A stretch of DNA of 64,000 nucleotides from Oleiphilus messinensis (GTDB taxonomy: Bacteria > Pseudomonadota > Gammaproteobacteria > Pseudomonadales > Oleiphilaceae), in assembly GCF_002162375.1 (NCBI RefSeq), contig NZ_CP021425.1:620001-684000 (forward strand), read 5' to 3'. Shown here one piece after another: positions 16,049 to 25,415 of this stretch. A program made the translations under genes and the position numbers. The notes under the pieces are model-generated. The model worked only from the letters and a program-made list of their open reading frames with translations, was not told the origin of the DNA and searched no databases. The stretch's first letter is position 1. Each line of letters starts with the position of its first letter.

Positions 16049-19000
16049 TTAACAGGTTTCCGTTGGATTTTGGGTCTCAAGATTATGCTTTTCCACTAAG
16101 CGGGTAAATTCTTCTTCGGAAAGCGGTTTGCTGAAGTAGTAGCCTTGGAAATACTGGCAGCCTTCAGCCTTCAAAAAGTCAATATGATCCTGCGATTCTA
16201 CCCCTTCTGCTACCGCCTCCATTCCCAGACTTTGCGCCATCGCCAGTACGGTTCGTACGATGGATGCATCGTTGGGGTCTACAGCCAGGTCACGTACAAA
16301 AGCCTGATCGACTTTCAGTATATCCACCGGAAGCTGTTTCAGATAAACCAGTGAAGAATAGCCAGTGCCAAAATCGTCCACCGCGAAACGAAGGCCTTTG
16401 GCTTTGAGCTCGCTCATTTTCTGTTTTGAGCGCTCGACATTTTCCATGAATACCCCTTCGGTTAGCTCGATTTCGACCGCTTGAGGGTCAATGCCGGTGG
16501 TGCTCACGATCTGGCTGACCCGGTCAACAAAGTCCCGTTGATTGAACTGTAGCGGGCTGACATTGACCGCGATATAACGAAGGGTTTTGAAGCGCTCGTC
16601 TTTTTTCCAGCGTTGCATTTGCAGGCAGGCTTGCTCAAACACCCAGTCACCCAACTTCAAAATCAGACCGCTCTCTTCCGCAACGGGAATAAATTCAGCA
16701 GGCGAGATCGGTTTGTCTTCGTGGGTCCATCGAACGAGTGCTTCCGCACCGACAATTTCATTGGACTTCAAGCTGACCTTGGGTTGGAAGTTAAGGGTTA
16801 ATTCGTTATTTGCGATTGCAATGCGAAGGGCACTTTCGAGATACACACGTTTCTTGACGGCTTCTGCCAATTCCTGCCGGTAGAAATGCATCGTATTTCT
16901 ACCGTCTTTTTTGGCTTCATACATTGCTGTGTCAGCATGCTTCAGGATTTCTTCTGCCGATTGGCCATCCTCGGGGAATATCACGATACCAATACTGGTG
17001 CCGCTCATGATCTTTTGCCCTTCAAAGGTAAACGGCGTATTGAAAGCGTGCAGGATTTTCAGCGCGACTTTTCGAGCGCGCTCGCTGACCACATTGAGGT
17101 CTTGATGAGGGTTGCCCAGTAGGATTACAAACTCGTCACCCCCCAGACGTACAAGAAAATCCCCCTCACGGATACTTTCCCGCAGTCGCAGGGCAACCTC
17201 TTTGAGCATCAAATCTCCGATCAGATGTCCTAATGAGTCGTTTACCATTTTAAAATGATCAATATCCAAAAACAGGAGTGCGGATTGCGTGCCGTAGCGC
17301 TTCAATTGAGACAGCAGATAATGTAACTCCTCCTGCAGGAATGCCCGGTTGGGGAGATTGGTCAAGCTATCATGGTAGGCCAGATGTTGAATCTTTTCTT
17401 CGTTCGATTTTCGTTCGGTGATATCAGAGTGGGTACCAATCATCCGCACTGGCTGGCCATCTTTCCTGCGCTCGATGACTTGACCTCGATCCAGAACCCA
17501 TTTGTATTCCCCGTTTTTGCACAGAATACGATGCTCGCTTTTGTACAGCGCAGTTTCGCCGTTCAAATGTCGATTCAGGTGTTCATCAACCTCTTCTAGA
17601 TCATCAGGGTGAATGCGCTGTTTCCATTGTTTGATATCCTGCTCGATTTCATCCGCGTCGTAGCCAAGAATGTGATTCCATTGTGCGGAATAAAACGTCT
17701 CACCCGTGCGAATATTCCAGTCCCAAACGCCGCTCCCGCTTCCTTCCAGTGCGAATTGCCAGCGGGCTTCACTTTCCTGAAGTGCAGTTTCCGCCCGTTT
17801 GATTTCGGTAATATCTGTGACCGCGCCGATAATACCGGTGAAACGCTTCAGGCTGTCTACCTGGAAGACTTCTTCACTCATGACATGTATTTCAGTGCCA
17901 TCGGGTTTTATGCAGCGGACCTGCTGTTTGGTGACCTCTTGGTTACCATTCCGGGCTTCGATGTAACGGCTGCGATCTTTGTGATGAATGAATGATTCCC
18001 ATCGTTGTCCGATCAATTTTTCCTCGGGGACATCGAGAATATCGCACATCCGCTGGTTCACGTAACGAATGACGCCACCAGAGGAAGCAAAGAAAACGCC
18101 AACCGGTGACAGACGTGTCAATAGCCGGAATTGCTCTTCTTTTTCATGTATACCGGTAACCAGTTTGAGACAGCTGGAGATCAGCCATTCCAGCAGTGAA
18201 ACTACGCGCACATTCTCTTGGTAGGTCGGCTTCAGTGCGGACAGCTTTTCCAAACTACTGTCCAGTGTACTGATACCGCTGCTGATGTTGGTTTTGAGTG
18301 TGATGCCTTCGCGAAACTGGTTGCGCCCCATGTGGTAGGTGGCTGATGCGATCTGATCAAGTTCGTCTCGTAGCTTGAACAGATTGCTGAAGATAGCTTG
18401 TATCCGCTGGTTGGTCAGCACGAGGGAAGTCAGAAACATCAGTACAATGATCGTTAATGCAAATACGCCGTAAGTGATATCTTCATAAACGACGAGGCGT
18501 AAGTCGTTCAGCGTATCCAGAGAATTTGAACTCAGAAAATAAATTCGGCCTGACTTCAAACTGAATAGTGCATCATTACTGTTCGCCCCCATTTCCGAGG
18601 GAATAGAGGAGAATATGATTAAACCGTTGCGATCGACTAAATTGAGCAGGGATATTTCATGTTGTTCCGGCCTGGCTCCTGGTAAAAATGCATCCCTCAG
18701 GGCAAGCACTTCGAAATGATGCTCTCGTGGGATAATGACGTGTGGCGCAATGCGCCGGGTGACTAAATCGGGCAGGAAAAACAAGCCAAATTGAGGGTTG
18801 CTCAGGGTTTGGCGAGTATCCAGCGATTTGTTGGACAACAGACTTCTACTGTGTTCAAAAAGCCGTGTTTTTGAGGCATCGACATCCATTAGCCATTCCG
18901 GGGCGGCGACCGTAATCCTGCCCGAATAGTTCATAAAAAAACGAGTTAATCCAGTGGGTGTTTTATCGATTGGGGAACCGGTTGCCGAGAGTGCAAAGTC

Positions 19001-19174
19001 AAGTTTGTCCTGGATGCGGAAGTATTCGAGGTCTGCTTTGCGCACGAGATAATGTTGGGACCAAAAGAGAAAGCATAGCAACAGCATGATCAGTATTGCA
19101 CTGGAGATGATCCAGGTATTTTTGAGCCACGCGCGAATGTGGTCGACAATTTCCAGTAAACTGTTTAACGGCAT
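16049..19174 (-). CDS. Membrane PAS-PAS-GGDEF-EAL protein (c-di-GMP turnover)
   Basis: A 1041-residue protein with TM helices at about 21-41 and 232-253 flanking a periplasmic sensor with no recognised name. PAS domains follow at about 345-458 and 465-590 (with PAC ends AVTDITEIKR and THSDITERK), then GGDEF (about 598-755) and EAL (about 775-1025). The motifs are complete: GGDEF at 678-682, RxxD inhibitory site REGD at 669-672, EAL at 811-813, LTEG and DDFGTGYSSL at 933-942. Both cyclase and phosphodiesterase activities are possible. It converges on the solute-binding operon. Together with the CHASE4 protein it encloses that operon. Confidence 0.94.
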   Translation of the reverse strand: MPLNSLLEIVDHIRAWLKNTWIISSAILIMLLLCFLFWSQHYLVRKADLEYFRIQDKLDFALSATGSPIDKTPTGLTRFFMNYSGRITVAAPEWLMDVDASKTRLFEHSRSLLSNKSLDTRQTLSNPQFGLFFLPDLVTRRIAPHVIIPREHHFEVLALRDAFLPGARPEQHEISLLNLVDRNGLIIFSSIPSEMGANSNDALFSLKSGRIYFLSSNSLDTLNDLRLVVYEDITYGVFALTIIVLMFLTSLVLTNQRIQAIFSNLFKLRDELDQIASATYHMGRNQFREGITLKTNISSGISTLDSSLEKLSALKPTYQENVRVVSLLEWLISSCLKLVTGIHEKEEQFRLLTRLSPVGVFFASSGGVIRYVNQRMCDILDVPEEKLIGQRWESFIHHKDRSRYIEARNGNQEVTKQQVRCIKPDGTEIHVMSEEVFQVDSLKRFTGIIGAVTDITEIKRAETALQESEARWQFALEGSGSGVWDWNIRTGETFYSAQWNHILGYDADEIEQDIKQWKQRIHPDDLEEVDEHLNRHLNGETALYKSEHRILCKNGEYKWVLDRGQVIERRKDGQPVRMIGTHSDITERKSNEEKIQHLAYHDSLTNLPNRAFLQEELHYLLSQLKRYGTQSALLFLDIDHFKMVNDSLGHLIGDLMLKEVALRLRESIREGDFLVRLGGDEFVILLGNPHQDLNVVSERARKVALKILHAFNTPFTFEGQKIMSGTSIGIVIFPEDGQSAEEILKHADTAMYEAKKDGRNTMHFYRQELAEAVKKRVYLESALRIAIANNELTLNFQPKVSLKSNEIVGAEALVRWTHEDKPISPAEFIPVAEESGLILKLGDWVFEQACLQMQRWKKDERFKTLRYIAVNVSPLQFNQRDFVDRVSQIVSTTGIDPQAVEIELTEGVFMENVERSKQKMSELKAKGLRFAVDDFGTGYSSLVYLKQLPVDILKVDQAFVRDLAVDPNDASIVRTVLAMAQSLGMEAVAEGVESQDHIDFLKAEGCQYFQGYYFSKPLSEEEFTRLVEKHNLETQNPTETC

Positions 19175-19442
19175 ACATACTCTCTAAACTTAGGTCACTC
19201 CTCTGGCAGTTGCTGCACAGACTTCATCAAACAGTATAGACACTCCTCTGTGGTTTAGTGGCGGTTATCATAACTATTGCGCACATGGCGGGACGGTATA
19301 GCCTTGTTAAACAGGTTTAACACATAACGTTAATTCAATATTCACAATTGTCTGGTTGAATATTAGAATAGTAAACGTTTCAGCGTACAGCTGTGAGCAT
19401 TCAATACCAAAATCTTAACCTTTTGACATTTTGTTAAAGATT

Positions 19443-19841
19443 ATGAATTACGCAATTCCCGAACACCTTCATGACTTTGAGCTACGTGAGTGGCTAAAAA
19501 ACAAAATATCTGAGTTAGATGAAACAAAGCGAACGATTCGTGATCAGATTCGCCAGTTCTCAAATGAGCGAGCATCTCGAAAAACACGGGAAGATTTTGC
19601 CTGGCTCCGTAAAGCCAAGGCAAAAATATCTTTCTTGATTGCGCAGCGTGAAGAGTTGCGTGGTGTGCTCGGTGATGTCAACGTTCGTCTCAAAGAGGCC
19701 AAGCGTAAACTGAACAGTAACAAACGTCCCAATATCAAACTGGCTCAGGCGTTTATGATGGTTGCGCAGGAAAAACTGAACGAGGATCTCTACTCATCCT
19801 TGGAAAGTGAAGCGCTGCTGCTTATTGATTTGGAGAATTAG
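19443..19841 (+). CDS. Hypothetical coiled-coil protein
   Basis: About 132 residues if begun at ATG 19443 (MNYAIPEHLHDFELREWL); a TTG at 19431 would add four residues. The sequence is highly charged and helical (REWLKNKISELDETKRTIRD, RKAKAKISFLIAQREELRGV), with heptad-like spacing that suggests a coiled coil. There is no signal peptide, membrane segment or known motif. It converges on the stiP gene with a 30-base gap and has a 256-base AT-rich region upstream. I do not recognise the family. Confidence 0.65.
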   Translation: MNYAIPEHLHDFELREWLKNKISELDETKRTIRDQIRQFSNERASRKTREDFAWLRKAKAKISFLIAQREELRGVLGDVNVRLKEAKRKLNSNKRPNIKLAQAFMMVAQEKLNEDLYSSLESEALLLIDLEN

Positions 19842-19871
19842 GGGTGCCTCTGAAGGTTTCGTTCCACTGGG

Positions 19872-20951
19872 TCAAACGACATTGGCAATAAGAGCCGTTG
19901 CATTCAGTGGCATGGTGGCGTCTTCCAAAACCGGAACCTGTTTTTCGAGTGCAAGCTCCAGCAAATGTGCTACGTCGGCGCTGTCTTTGTTTTTTACGAT
20001 TAACAATCGGGGAATACGTCTCAGCATCACTCGGGTTGCTTCTGCAATACCCGGCTTGACCTTGTTGATATCTCCGACTTGATGTTCTCTCATGACCCGA
20101 GCCACGTAGTTTGCCATTAACTTGGCTTGTGCTGCGCGATTTGATGGCTTCAGGTCGATTGTCTCAGGTGCTAATTGCCCGAACAGAACACTAATCTGAT
20201 CTACAAACCAGTTGCTCAGGTCATCTTTGGCTAAATGACCATAGATCGCACATTGATGGAAACCTGAAATTTCGGGCAGTAAGAGTGATCTGGAAATCAA
20301 CCCGGAAACCGTGCTGTTCAATATCCCCGATGGAATCGCGTAATCTTCATGTGTCGCGACCAAATCGGCAGTGCCGCCAATATCGGATATGACACAAAGT
20401 TGATCCTGTAATGTGAAATCCGGGTTTTCCTGGTTCCAATGGTAAACGGCGGCTTTAAGTTCCCGGGTAATCACCCCTTTGGCAGTCCAACCATCAACAA
20501 ACAGAATACTGTCAGGTGAAATATTCTGTTTTTTCAGGTAGTGCAAGGCTTCTGTGTCTATCCCTTTGTCGCGGACAATCGAGATGGAATAGTGTCTGAC
20601 CTCGCACTCTGGATAGTAGTACCGCAGGGCCCGGGTCAACATGACCCCGACTGGTGTTCCTGCTCGGGCCAGGGACACAATGGTGACTTCTGCTCCTTTG
20701 AAGTCGCGTACCATGGCGGCTAAATTGGCAATTTGTTGAGCCATTGGTGCTTTGTACTGCTGCATCAGGCGATGGAATAACTGCAAATATTGCTCGGACG
20801 GTGCAGACTCTGCGGATAGGATTTCTGAATAATGCCGACCTCCCTTTTGCAGCTGCTGTTCTTTTTCCTCAACGGAAAGCATGGGGACATCCACTGCCTG
20901 GAGCAAGAATTGGCAGTCCTCTGCGGCGTAACTGCCGGTGAGTAACGTCAT
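19872..20951 (-). CDS. StiP-type protein of ter clusters (PRTase-related domain plus PELOTA-like RNA-binding domain)
   Basis: A 359-residue protein. The middle shows a phosphoribosyltransferase-like fold: TIVSLARAGTPVGVMLTRAL, EVRHYSISIVRDKGID and SILFVDGWTAKGVI. The C-terminal 70 residues (VMLRRIPRLLIVKNKDSADV) match the PELOTA-like domain found in such proteins. Databases often name this family 'cysteine protease StiP'; the name should not be taken as proof of protease activity. It ends the minus-strand run that also encodes a HAD protein and a TRSP protein, the usual nucleotide or RNA-modifying arm of ter stress operons. Its ATG overlaps the HAD stop by four bases. Confidence 0.85.
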   Translation of the reverse strand: MTLLTGSYAAEDCQFLLQAVDVPMLSVEEKEQQLQKGGRHYSEILSAESAPSEQYLQLFHRLMQQYKAPMAQQIANLAAMVRDFKGAEVTIVSLARAGTPVGVMLTRALRYYYPECEVRHYSISIVRDKGIDTEALHYLKKQNISPDSILFVDGWTAKGVITRELKAAVYHWNQENPDFTLQDQLCVISDIGGTADLVATHEDYAIPSGILNSTVSGLISRSLLLPEISGFHQCAIYGHLAKDDLSNWFVDQISVLFGQLAPETIDLKPSNRAAQAKLMANYVARVMREHQVGDINKVKPGIAEATRVMLRRIPRLLIVKNKDSADVAHLLELALEKQVPVLEDATMPLNATALIANVV

Positions 20952-21679
20952 ACTGTTTTTAACTCCCGGGCAATCTGGCTTTGTTGGGGGATCATTTTAA
21001 AGTGGCAGGTTTTCATAAACGGCACGTCGGAATGGCTGTCCCCCAGCGCGAGAAACAGGATGTCTTGATGTTCTGTGCGGTAACGTTCCTGTAAAAACAG
21101 AACCGCGTTTTCTTTGCTGGCATAAGGGGGGAGTAGCGCCATATTCTGGCCATTGATGTGAACTCGTGCACCAGCCTGCTCGTTTTGAAACTTGCAGGAA
21201 ATTTCATCGAGCGCGAGCATGTGTGCGGGGTCGCCTTTTATCGAGATATAGCAGGGGTATTCAAAATCGCTAATGACCCGGCAGCGCAGCTGTAATTTCT
21301 CAATGTCGATAAGCTGTAGCACTTGTGCGCAATACGCTTCCAGTCCTGCCGACCAATATTGTATTTGTTGATCCAGCATCGCCCGCCATTCCGGGTCGAT
21401 TTGATCATTTTTATCCAGCACCAGTGCGCCATGGTCGATGACTTTATAGCTCTTGAATTCGAGGTTTACGCGATCCAGCGCCGCTTTGTTGCGGCCGGTA
21501 ACGGGAATAAATTCATGGTGTTGCAGTAGATCCAACAGCATGCGCTGCTGTGTTGTCGTGAACGAAAGCGGTTCGCCTGTTTTATCTGTTGCACCGACTT
21601 GAAGCCTGTTTTCGCTGTCGCATTTACGTCGGGTTTGCATGAGCGTGTCGTCGATATCCGAAAAGACAACAATAGTCAT
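20948..21679 (-). CDS. HAD superfamily hydrolase of the ter cluster
   Basis: A 243-residue phosphatase-like protein with HAD motif I near the N-terminus (FSDIDDTLMQ, D8 and D10), a motif II candidate in IPVTGRN near residue 59, and the motif IV acidic pair in ALGDSHSDVPFM near residue 218. It is a Cof-type layout with a large C2 cap. HAD genes of this kind travel with StiP and TRSP genes in ter operons. The substrate is unknown. It overlaps stiP by ATGA and lies 10 bases after the TRSP gene, so the three form one translational unit. Confidence 0.87.
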   Translation of the reverse strand: MTIVVFSDIDDTLMQTRRKCDSENRLQVGATDKTGEPLSFTTTQQRMLLDLLQHHEFIPVTGRNKAALDRVNLEFKSYKVIDHGALVLDKNDQIDPEWRAMLDQQIQYWSAGLEAYCAQVLQLIDIEKLQLRCRVISDFEYPCYISIKGDPAHMLALDEISCKFQNEQAGARVHINGQNMALLPPYASKENAVLFLQERYRTEHQDILFLALGDSHSDVPFMKTCHFKMIPQQSQIARELKTV

Positions 21680-21689
21680 TGTTTCGTCC

Positions 21690-22823
21690 TTAGTTCAGTA
21701 TTCCTGTGAGCGCATTGATTTTGGCATGTAGTGTACAGCCCTCGTATTGTGCTTGATTTTCATAGAGCATTATCGCTTTGCGATCTGCAGGAAGGTTGTA
21801 AAGATAGAATACCGCACCATGGGCTTCATCGAGAAAGCTTTGTTTAGACTTTATGGGCCCACCAGGTAACACGGGGGATCTGGCGGTTGATTGGAAGAGT
21901 ACATCCAGCCCCTGTTTCTCCATCGTTTCTGCAAACAGGAAGGGAAAATAAGTGAATTCACCGGTACCGATGACAACATATTTTTCATTCTGATGCAGGT
22001 TACCCGGGTCAATTAGATGGCCTGCTGGCGTTGAGAATCGTGCTTGTGGGCCGTTGTTTGTCCACAATCCGAGGCGGCCGGTATCATCACGGTTTTCAAC
22101 ATTCGAAATATCGATAGCAGTGTTTCTGGGCAGGCCGGGATTAAAAGCACCGTTGTCTTCAAATCGATAGGCTCCACTGAGGAGTTCGATAAAATGCAAT
22201 GTGACCTGAGGAAAGCCCGCCTGTATAGCTTGCTTTTGTTTGGGACTGAGCCAGTTGACCAGGCTCACCCAGAACACGTTGCGCAACTCGGGTAACCGTA
22301 GTTGAAGTGCCTCTGTGAGCTGCCTCAACGTGTTCCCGGTACTGACCTCGTCATCAACTAATACCACGCTTTGAACTGCCTCACAGGGAAAATGAGTCTC
22401 CAGTTCGTAGACAATGTGAGCCGGTGCATGGCTGTGAACCTCGGTAATCGAAAACGCAACGTCAGAGGGTAATCGATAGCGTGTGGTATGGCTGTAGAAA
22501 ACGTCACTTTCACTGAGTTGTTGGAGTTCCTGAGCAACCCCCGCGCCGAGCGCTGTAGCCGTTTCTGCCACTCCCATAACCCAGACAGGGCCGCTTGATT
22601 CGATTTCGGGTTGTATGGAATTCGCCAGTTTAACGTACGAATCCCGCATGGATTCGGGCCGACAGGGAATATATTTGCCAAGTATTTTTGATATGAACAG
22701 ATACTTCCGCTTGGGATTTTGGCGTGAGCCGAATGTCAGTAATTGCTCTAGAGGGCTGAGGGCATTGAAAACGGTAATTTCCAGTTCACCTGCAGGTAAC
22801 TGGATAGAGTGTACATCTGTCAT
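21690..22823 (-). CDS. Phosphoribosyltransferase-TRSP domain protein of the ter cluster
   Basis: A 377-residue protein. The PRPP-binding loop of type I phosphoribosyltransferases is exact in VVLVDDEVSTGNTLRQL (near residue 155), preceded by VMGVAETATALGAGVAQEL. The C-terminal part (VVIGTGEFTYFPFLFAETME, then FQSTARSPVLPGG) is the TRSP domain that follows such enzymes in ter operons. The pair is predicted to build or salvage a nucleotide-like molecule, but no product has been proven. It heads the TRSP-HAD-StiP sub-operon and is separated from the terD genes by a perfect hairpin. Confidence 0.88.
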   Translation of the reverse strand: MTDVHSIQLPAGELEITVFNALSPLEQLLTFGSRQNPKRKYLFISKILGKYIPCRPESMRDSYVKLANSIQPEIESSGPVWVMGVAETATALGAGVAQELQQLSESDVFYSHTTRYRLPSDVAFSITEVHSHAPAHIVYELETHFPCEAVQSVVLVDDEVSTGNTLRQLTEALQLRLPELRNVFWVSLVNWLSPKQKQAIQAGFPQVTLHFIELLSGAYRFEDNGAFNPGLPRNTAIDISNVENRDDTGRLGLWTNNGPQARFSTPAGHLIDPGNLHQNEKYVVIGTGEFTYFPFLFAETMEKQGLDVLFQSTARSPVLPGGPIKSKQSFLDEAHGAVFYLYNLPADRKAIMLYENQAQYEGCTLHAKINALTGILN

Positions 22824-22840
22824 AATATACCAACAGTCTG

Positions 22841-22873
22841 GGCGGTCAGATTGTGAGTCACAATCTGACCGCC
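22841..22873. other. Perfect 16-bp inverted repeat between terD and the TRSP gene
   Basis: GGCGGTCAGATTGTGA at 22841-22856 and TCACAATCTGACCGCC at 22858-22873 are exact reverse complements separated by one G. It sits between the terD stop and the TRSP start on the transcribed strand and has no following T tract. It could be an intercistronic processing or stabilising hairpin, or an operator. Confidence 0.85.
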
Positions 22874-22880
22874 ACGTTTC

Positions 22881-23459
22881 TTAGCCTACATTAACACCAA
22901 ACTGCTGGGCCATAGGCTTCAGGCCACCTGCATAGCCTTGACCTACTGCTTTGAATTTCCACTCACCATTATGGCGGTAGAGTTCCCCGAACAGTAATGC
23001 GGTTTCCGTGGAGTAGTCTTCTGACAGATCATAACGGGCCACTTCTTCGTTGTTATCCTGATTGACAATACGAATGAAGGCATTGGAGACCTGGCCAAAG
23101 TTCTGGCTACGTGATTCCGCGTCGTGAATGGTTACACCAAAAACAATCTTTTGAATTTCAGCAGGGACGGCCGCAAGGTCAATCTTGACCATTTCGTCAT
23201 CGCCTTCACCTTCTCCCGTCAGGTTGTCACCGGTGTGTTCAACGCTGCCGCAGGTGGATTTCAGTTGATTGTAGAAAATAAAGTCTGTATCGCCACGTAC
23301 CTTGCCGTCTGCGCCCAACATGAATGCAGAAGCATCCAGGTCAAAATCTGCGCCATCAGTTGCTCTGGCATCCCAGCCCAAACCTACGTTACATTTGGTC
23401 ATACCCGGGGCGACTTTCTCCAGAGATACGTTGCCACCTTTTTGTAATGAAACACCCAT
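22881..23459 (-). CDS. terD: TerD family protein (first copy)
   Basis: A 192-residue protein of the typical TerD length: [19 protein letters not shown], then [57 protein letters not shown] and [18 protein letters not shown]. The acidic DFDLDAS and [12 protein letters not shown] loops are the calcium-binding sites known for the fold. TerD proteins give tolerance to tellurite, colicins, some phages and other stresses, through an unknown mechanism near the membrane. It is adjacent to a second copy of similar length. The choice between terD and terE cannot be made by eye. Confidence 0.92.
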   Translation of the reverse strand: MGVSLQKGGNVSLEKVAPGMTKCNVGLGWDARATDGADFDLDASAFMLGADGKVRGDTDFIFYNQLKSTCGSVEHTGDNLTGEGEGDDEMVKIDLAAVPAEIQKIVFGVTIHDAESRSQNFGQVSNAFIRIVNQDNNEEVARYDLSEDYSTETALLFGELYRHNGEWKFKAVGQGYAGGLKPMAQQFGVNVG

Positions 23460-23516
23460 TGTTTTCGTCTCCTTTTGTTTTGCTGGTAAAGTTAATAGCT
23501 GGTTACTGAATCTAGC

Positions 23517-24089
23517 TTAGGCCAGTCCGTACGTTTCCAGCAGCTTGGCCAGGCCGCCGGCAAATCCATCACCCTTGGCAGCAAATCGCCACTGGCCATC
23601 TTTAATGTAGAGCTCTGCGAAAATAAGCGAGGTTTGAGTCGAGTAGTCCTCAGATAGGTCGTAGCGTACCACTTCTTCCTGTGTGTCTGCATTCAGAATT
23701 CGAATGAAGGCATTTTCAACCTGACCGAAGTTCTGGCTTCGGCTTTCCGCTTCGTGAATCGTTACCGCAACAACAATGCGCTCACAGGAGGCTGGAATCG
23801 TGGGCAAGCTGATTTTGATGACTTCATCATCGCCTTCACCTGCACCGGTCAGATTATCACCCATGTGTTCGATGGAGCCGCAATCGGACCGACGATTGTT
23901 GTAGAAAATGAATGATTTCTCATTCAGCGCTTTACCTTCGGCGTTGACCATCAGCAATGAGGCGTCGAGATCAAAATCTGTTCCGTCGGTAACGCGAGTA
24001 TCCCAGCCCAGTCCGACATGCAAGTTAGTTAACCCGGGTGCCTCTTTCTCGAGGTTGATGCGGCCACCTTTTTCAAGTGAAATTGCCAC
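23517..24089 (-). CDS. terE: TerD family protein (second copy, TerD/TerE-type)
   Basis: A 190-residue paralogue of the next gene, beginning MAISLEKGGRINLEKEAPGL with [51 protein letters not shown] and AELYIKDGQWRFAAKG. The calcium-binding acidic loops are complete. The two copies are clearly related but differ enough to be an old duplication, as in plasmid ter operons with TerD and TerE side by side. The symbol is provisional. A 57-base gap separates it from the downstream copy; its own strong CACTTGA-type leader is not evident. Confidence 0.9.
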   Translation of the reverse strand: MAISLEKGGRINLEKEAPGLTNLHVGLGWDTRVTDGTDFDLDASLLMVNAEGKALNEKSFIFYNNRRSDCGSIEHMGDNLTGAGEGDDEVIKISLPTIPASCERIVVAVTIHEAESRSQNFGQVENAFIRILNADTQEEVVRYDLSEDYSTQTSLIFAELYIKDGQWRFAAKGDGFAGGLAKLLETYGLA

Positions 24090-24180
24090 GATAGTGCTCC
24101 TCAGTCGTGTTTGATTTTAAATTGTTGAATCCGATGTTCTCAGTTTAGCTTGTTTTTCATACAAACTGGCTTAACTTATG

Positions 24181-24870
24181 TTAATTACCCTGGTACGCGG
24201 TGATATCTGTTCCCGAAACAATATAGCCCAGTGTTGCCTGGCGTAACATGGGAATATCATCCGGATCATTTCCGAATGCGGTGAGCGATTCGGGCTTGAA
24301 ACCTGCCCCTATGAGGGTCTCCTGGATGCGTTGCCATTTATGGTCTCGCGAACACTCTTCGCCGTTAATTTGCCCCCGAAGTGCAGCATTGTCTGATGCA
24401 CTGCTTGCAATACTTAATTCGGTGCCGATGACTTTGTCAAACGGGATGTTTTGTGCGCTGAGTATGGCTTCGACATATTGCCAGGGCGAGGCGGTGGCAA
24501 TGAGAATATAGTCACCCTGCTGCCGATGTTGTTTCAAGTGTTCAACGACGCCGGGGTTCAACGTCAGCTTTGTTGCAGCAAATTTGCCTGCTGATTCCAA
24601 CGTGGCCATCGAGCGCCCCTGAAGGCAGTGTCTGTAAAGGCGTTGCTTGATTGCCTTTCGGAGTTGGTAGTAAGCACCGGATTGGTAAGCCTGGGAAGTG
24701 AACAGAAAACTCAATATCGCAGGGATAGCGTGTAAAAAATAGGTGCGTGAGCCTGTTGCGTGCTGAAAAAGTAAGCCGAGACTGTTTTCGAAAACGATGG
24801 TTTCATCGAAATCAAAAACAGCGATCGCTGTCGTTCGGTCCATGGTGCTGCAGGACTCCGTATGGTGCAT
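24181..24870 (-). CDS. HAD-IB family phosphatase inserted in the ter cluster
   Basis: A 229-residue protein with the HAD-IB (phosphoserine phosphatase-like) signature: AVFDFDETIVFENS for motif I, LIATASPWQYVEAIL for motif II, and FGNDPDDIPMLRQA for motif IV. A basic, hydrophobic cap segment (SFLFTSQAYQSGAYYQLRKA) is typical of the group. The start may be 24870 or ATG 24843 (MDRTTAIAVF), and neither has a good ribosome site. It lies between terB and the terD pair on the same strand. Such an enzyme is not a standard member of the classic terZABCDE set, so it may supply a local dephosphorylation step. Confidence 0.85.
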   Translation of the reverse strand: MHHTESCSTMDRTTAIAVFDFDETIVFENSLGLLFQHATGSRTYFLHAIPAILSFLFTSQAYQSGAYYQLRKAIKQRLYRHCLQGRSMATLESAGKFAATKLTLNPGVVEHLKQHRQQGDYILIATASPWQYVEAILSAQNIPFDKVIGTELSIASSASDNAALRGQINGEECSRDHKWQRIQETLIGAGFKPESLTAFGNDPDDIPMLRQATLGYIVSGTDITAYQGN

Positions 24871-24907
24871 TTTGTATGTCGTGAATTTTCGCTGTTGCGC
24901 CGCTTAA

Positions 24908-24931
24908 CTGCCTCCGTATTGATGGAGGCAG
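24908..24931. other. Hairpin between terB and the HAD-IB gene
   Basis: CTGCCTCC at 24908-24915 pairs perfectly with GGAGGCAG at 24924-24931 around an 8-base loop. It follows the terB stop on the transcribed strand without a clear T tract. Confidence 0.7.
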
Positions 24932-24960
24932 CCGTCCGCGTTACCGCCTGGGTTTTGTAT

Positions 24961-25413
24961 TTATAACTCAAAGTCACCGGGTGTCAGACCCAGCTCGACC
25001 GCGATCTTTTTGGCTACCGCTTTTTCGCTGTCATCAAACACGCCATCCGATGCTGCGATGGACAAAATCAGTCTCATAACCGTGCGACAGGCAATTTCAT
25101 TGCCCTTTAATTTGTTCAAGGCTTCAAACGCTTTGGACTCGCCAATGTCTTTATCAAATTCGAAGTTATCGACATATTCCTTGAAAGAGGTGATCACTTC
25201 GGTGGTTTTGAATACTTTTAATGCGTCGTTGCTTTCGATGAAACGAATCATCTTTTGTTTCTCTGCTGCATCCAAAGTGCCATCGGCCATTGCGATCAGT
25301 GCGCTGCCGGCGGTGGCGGCATTGAGAAAATTCTTGTTTTTGAATTTTAAAACTTCATCTTTCATTTCGTTGGTTTTTTGTTTCAAGCCGGAAATAAAGC
25401 TGGAGAAACTCAT
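24961..25413 (-). CDS. terB: Tellurite resistance protein TerB
   Basis: The start is set at 25413 (MSFSSFISGLKQKTNEMKDE), which has a GAGGA ribosome site; 150 residues. It is an all-helical protein with two related metal-binding-type motifs, IAMADGTLDAAEKQKM (near 50) and IAASDGVFDDSEKAVAK (near 120), the internal symmetry of the TerB fold. TerB is cytoplasmic and thought to link TerC-like membrane proteins with the TerD group. It begins two bases before the stop of the terA-like gene, so it is translationally coupled. Confidence 0.93.
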   Translation of the reverse strand: MSFSSFISGLKQKTNEMKDEVLKFKNKNFLNAATAGSALIAMADGTLDAAEKQKMIRFIESNDALKVFKTTEVITSFKEYVDNFEFDKDIGESKAFEALNKLKGNEIACRTVMRLILSIAASDGVFDDSEKAVAKKIAVELGLTPGDFEL

Positions 25414-25415
25414 GT

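Noticed and set aside
22841-22873. Inverted repeat as a CRP site (it contains TGTGA and TCACA)
   Set aside because: The spacer is one base, not six, and the arms extend for 16 bp, so it is a hairpin rather than a CRP operator.
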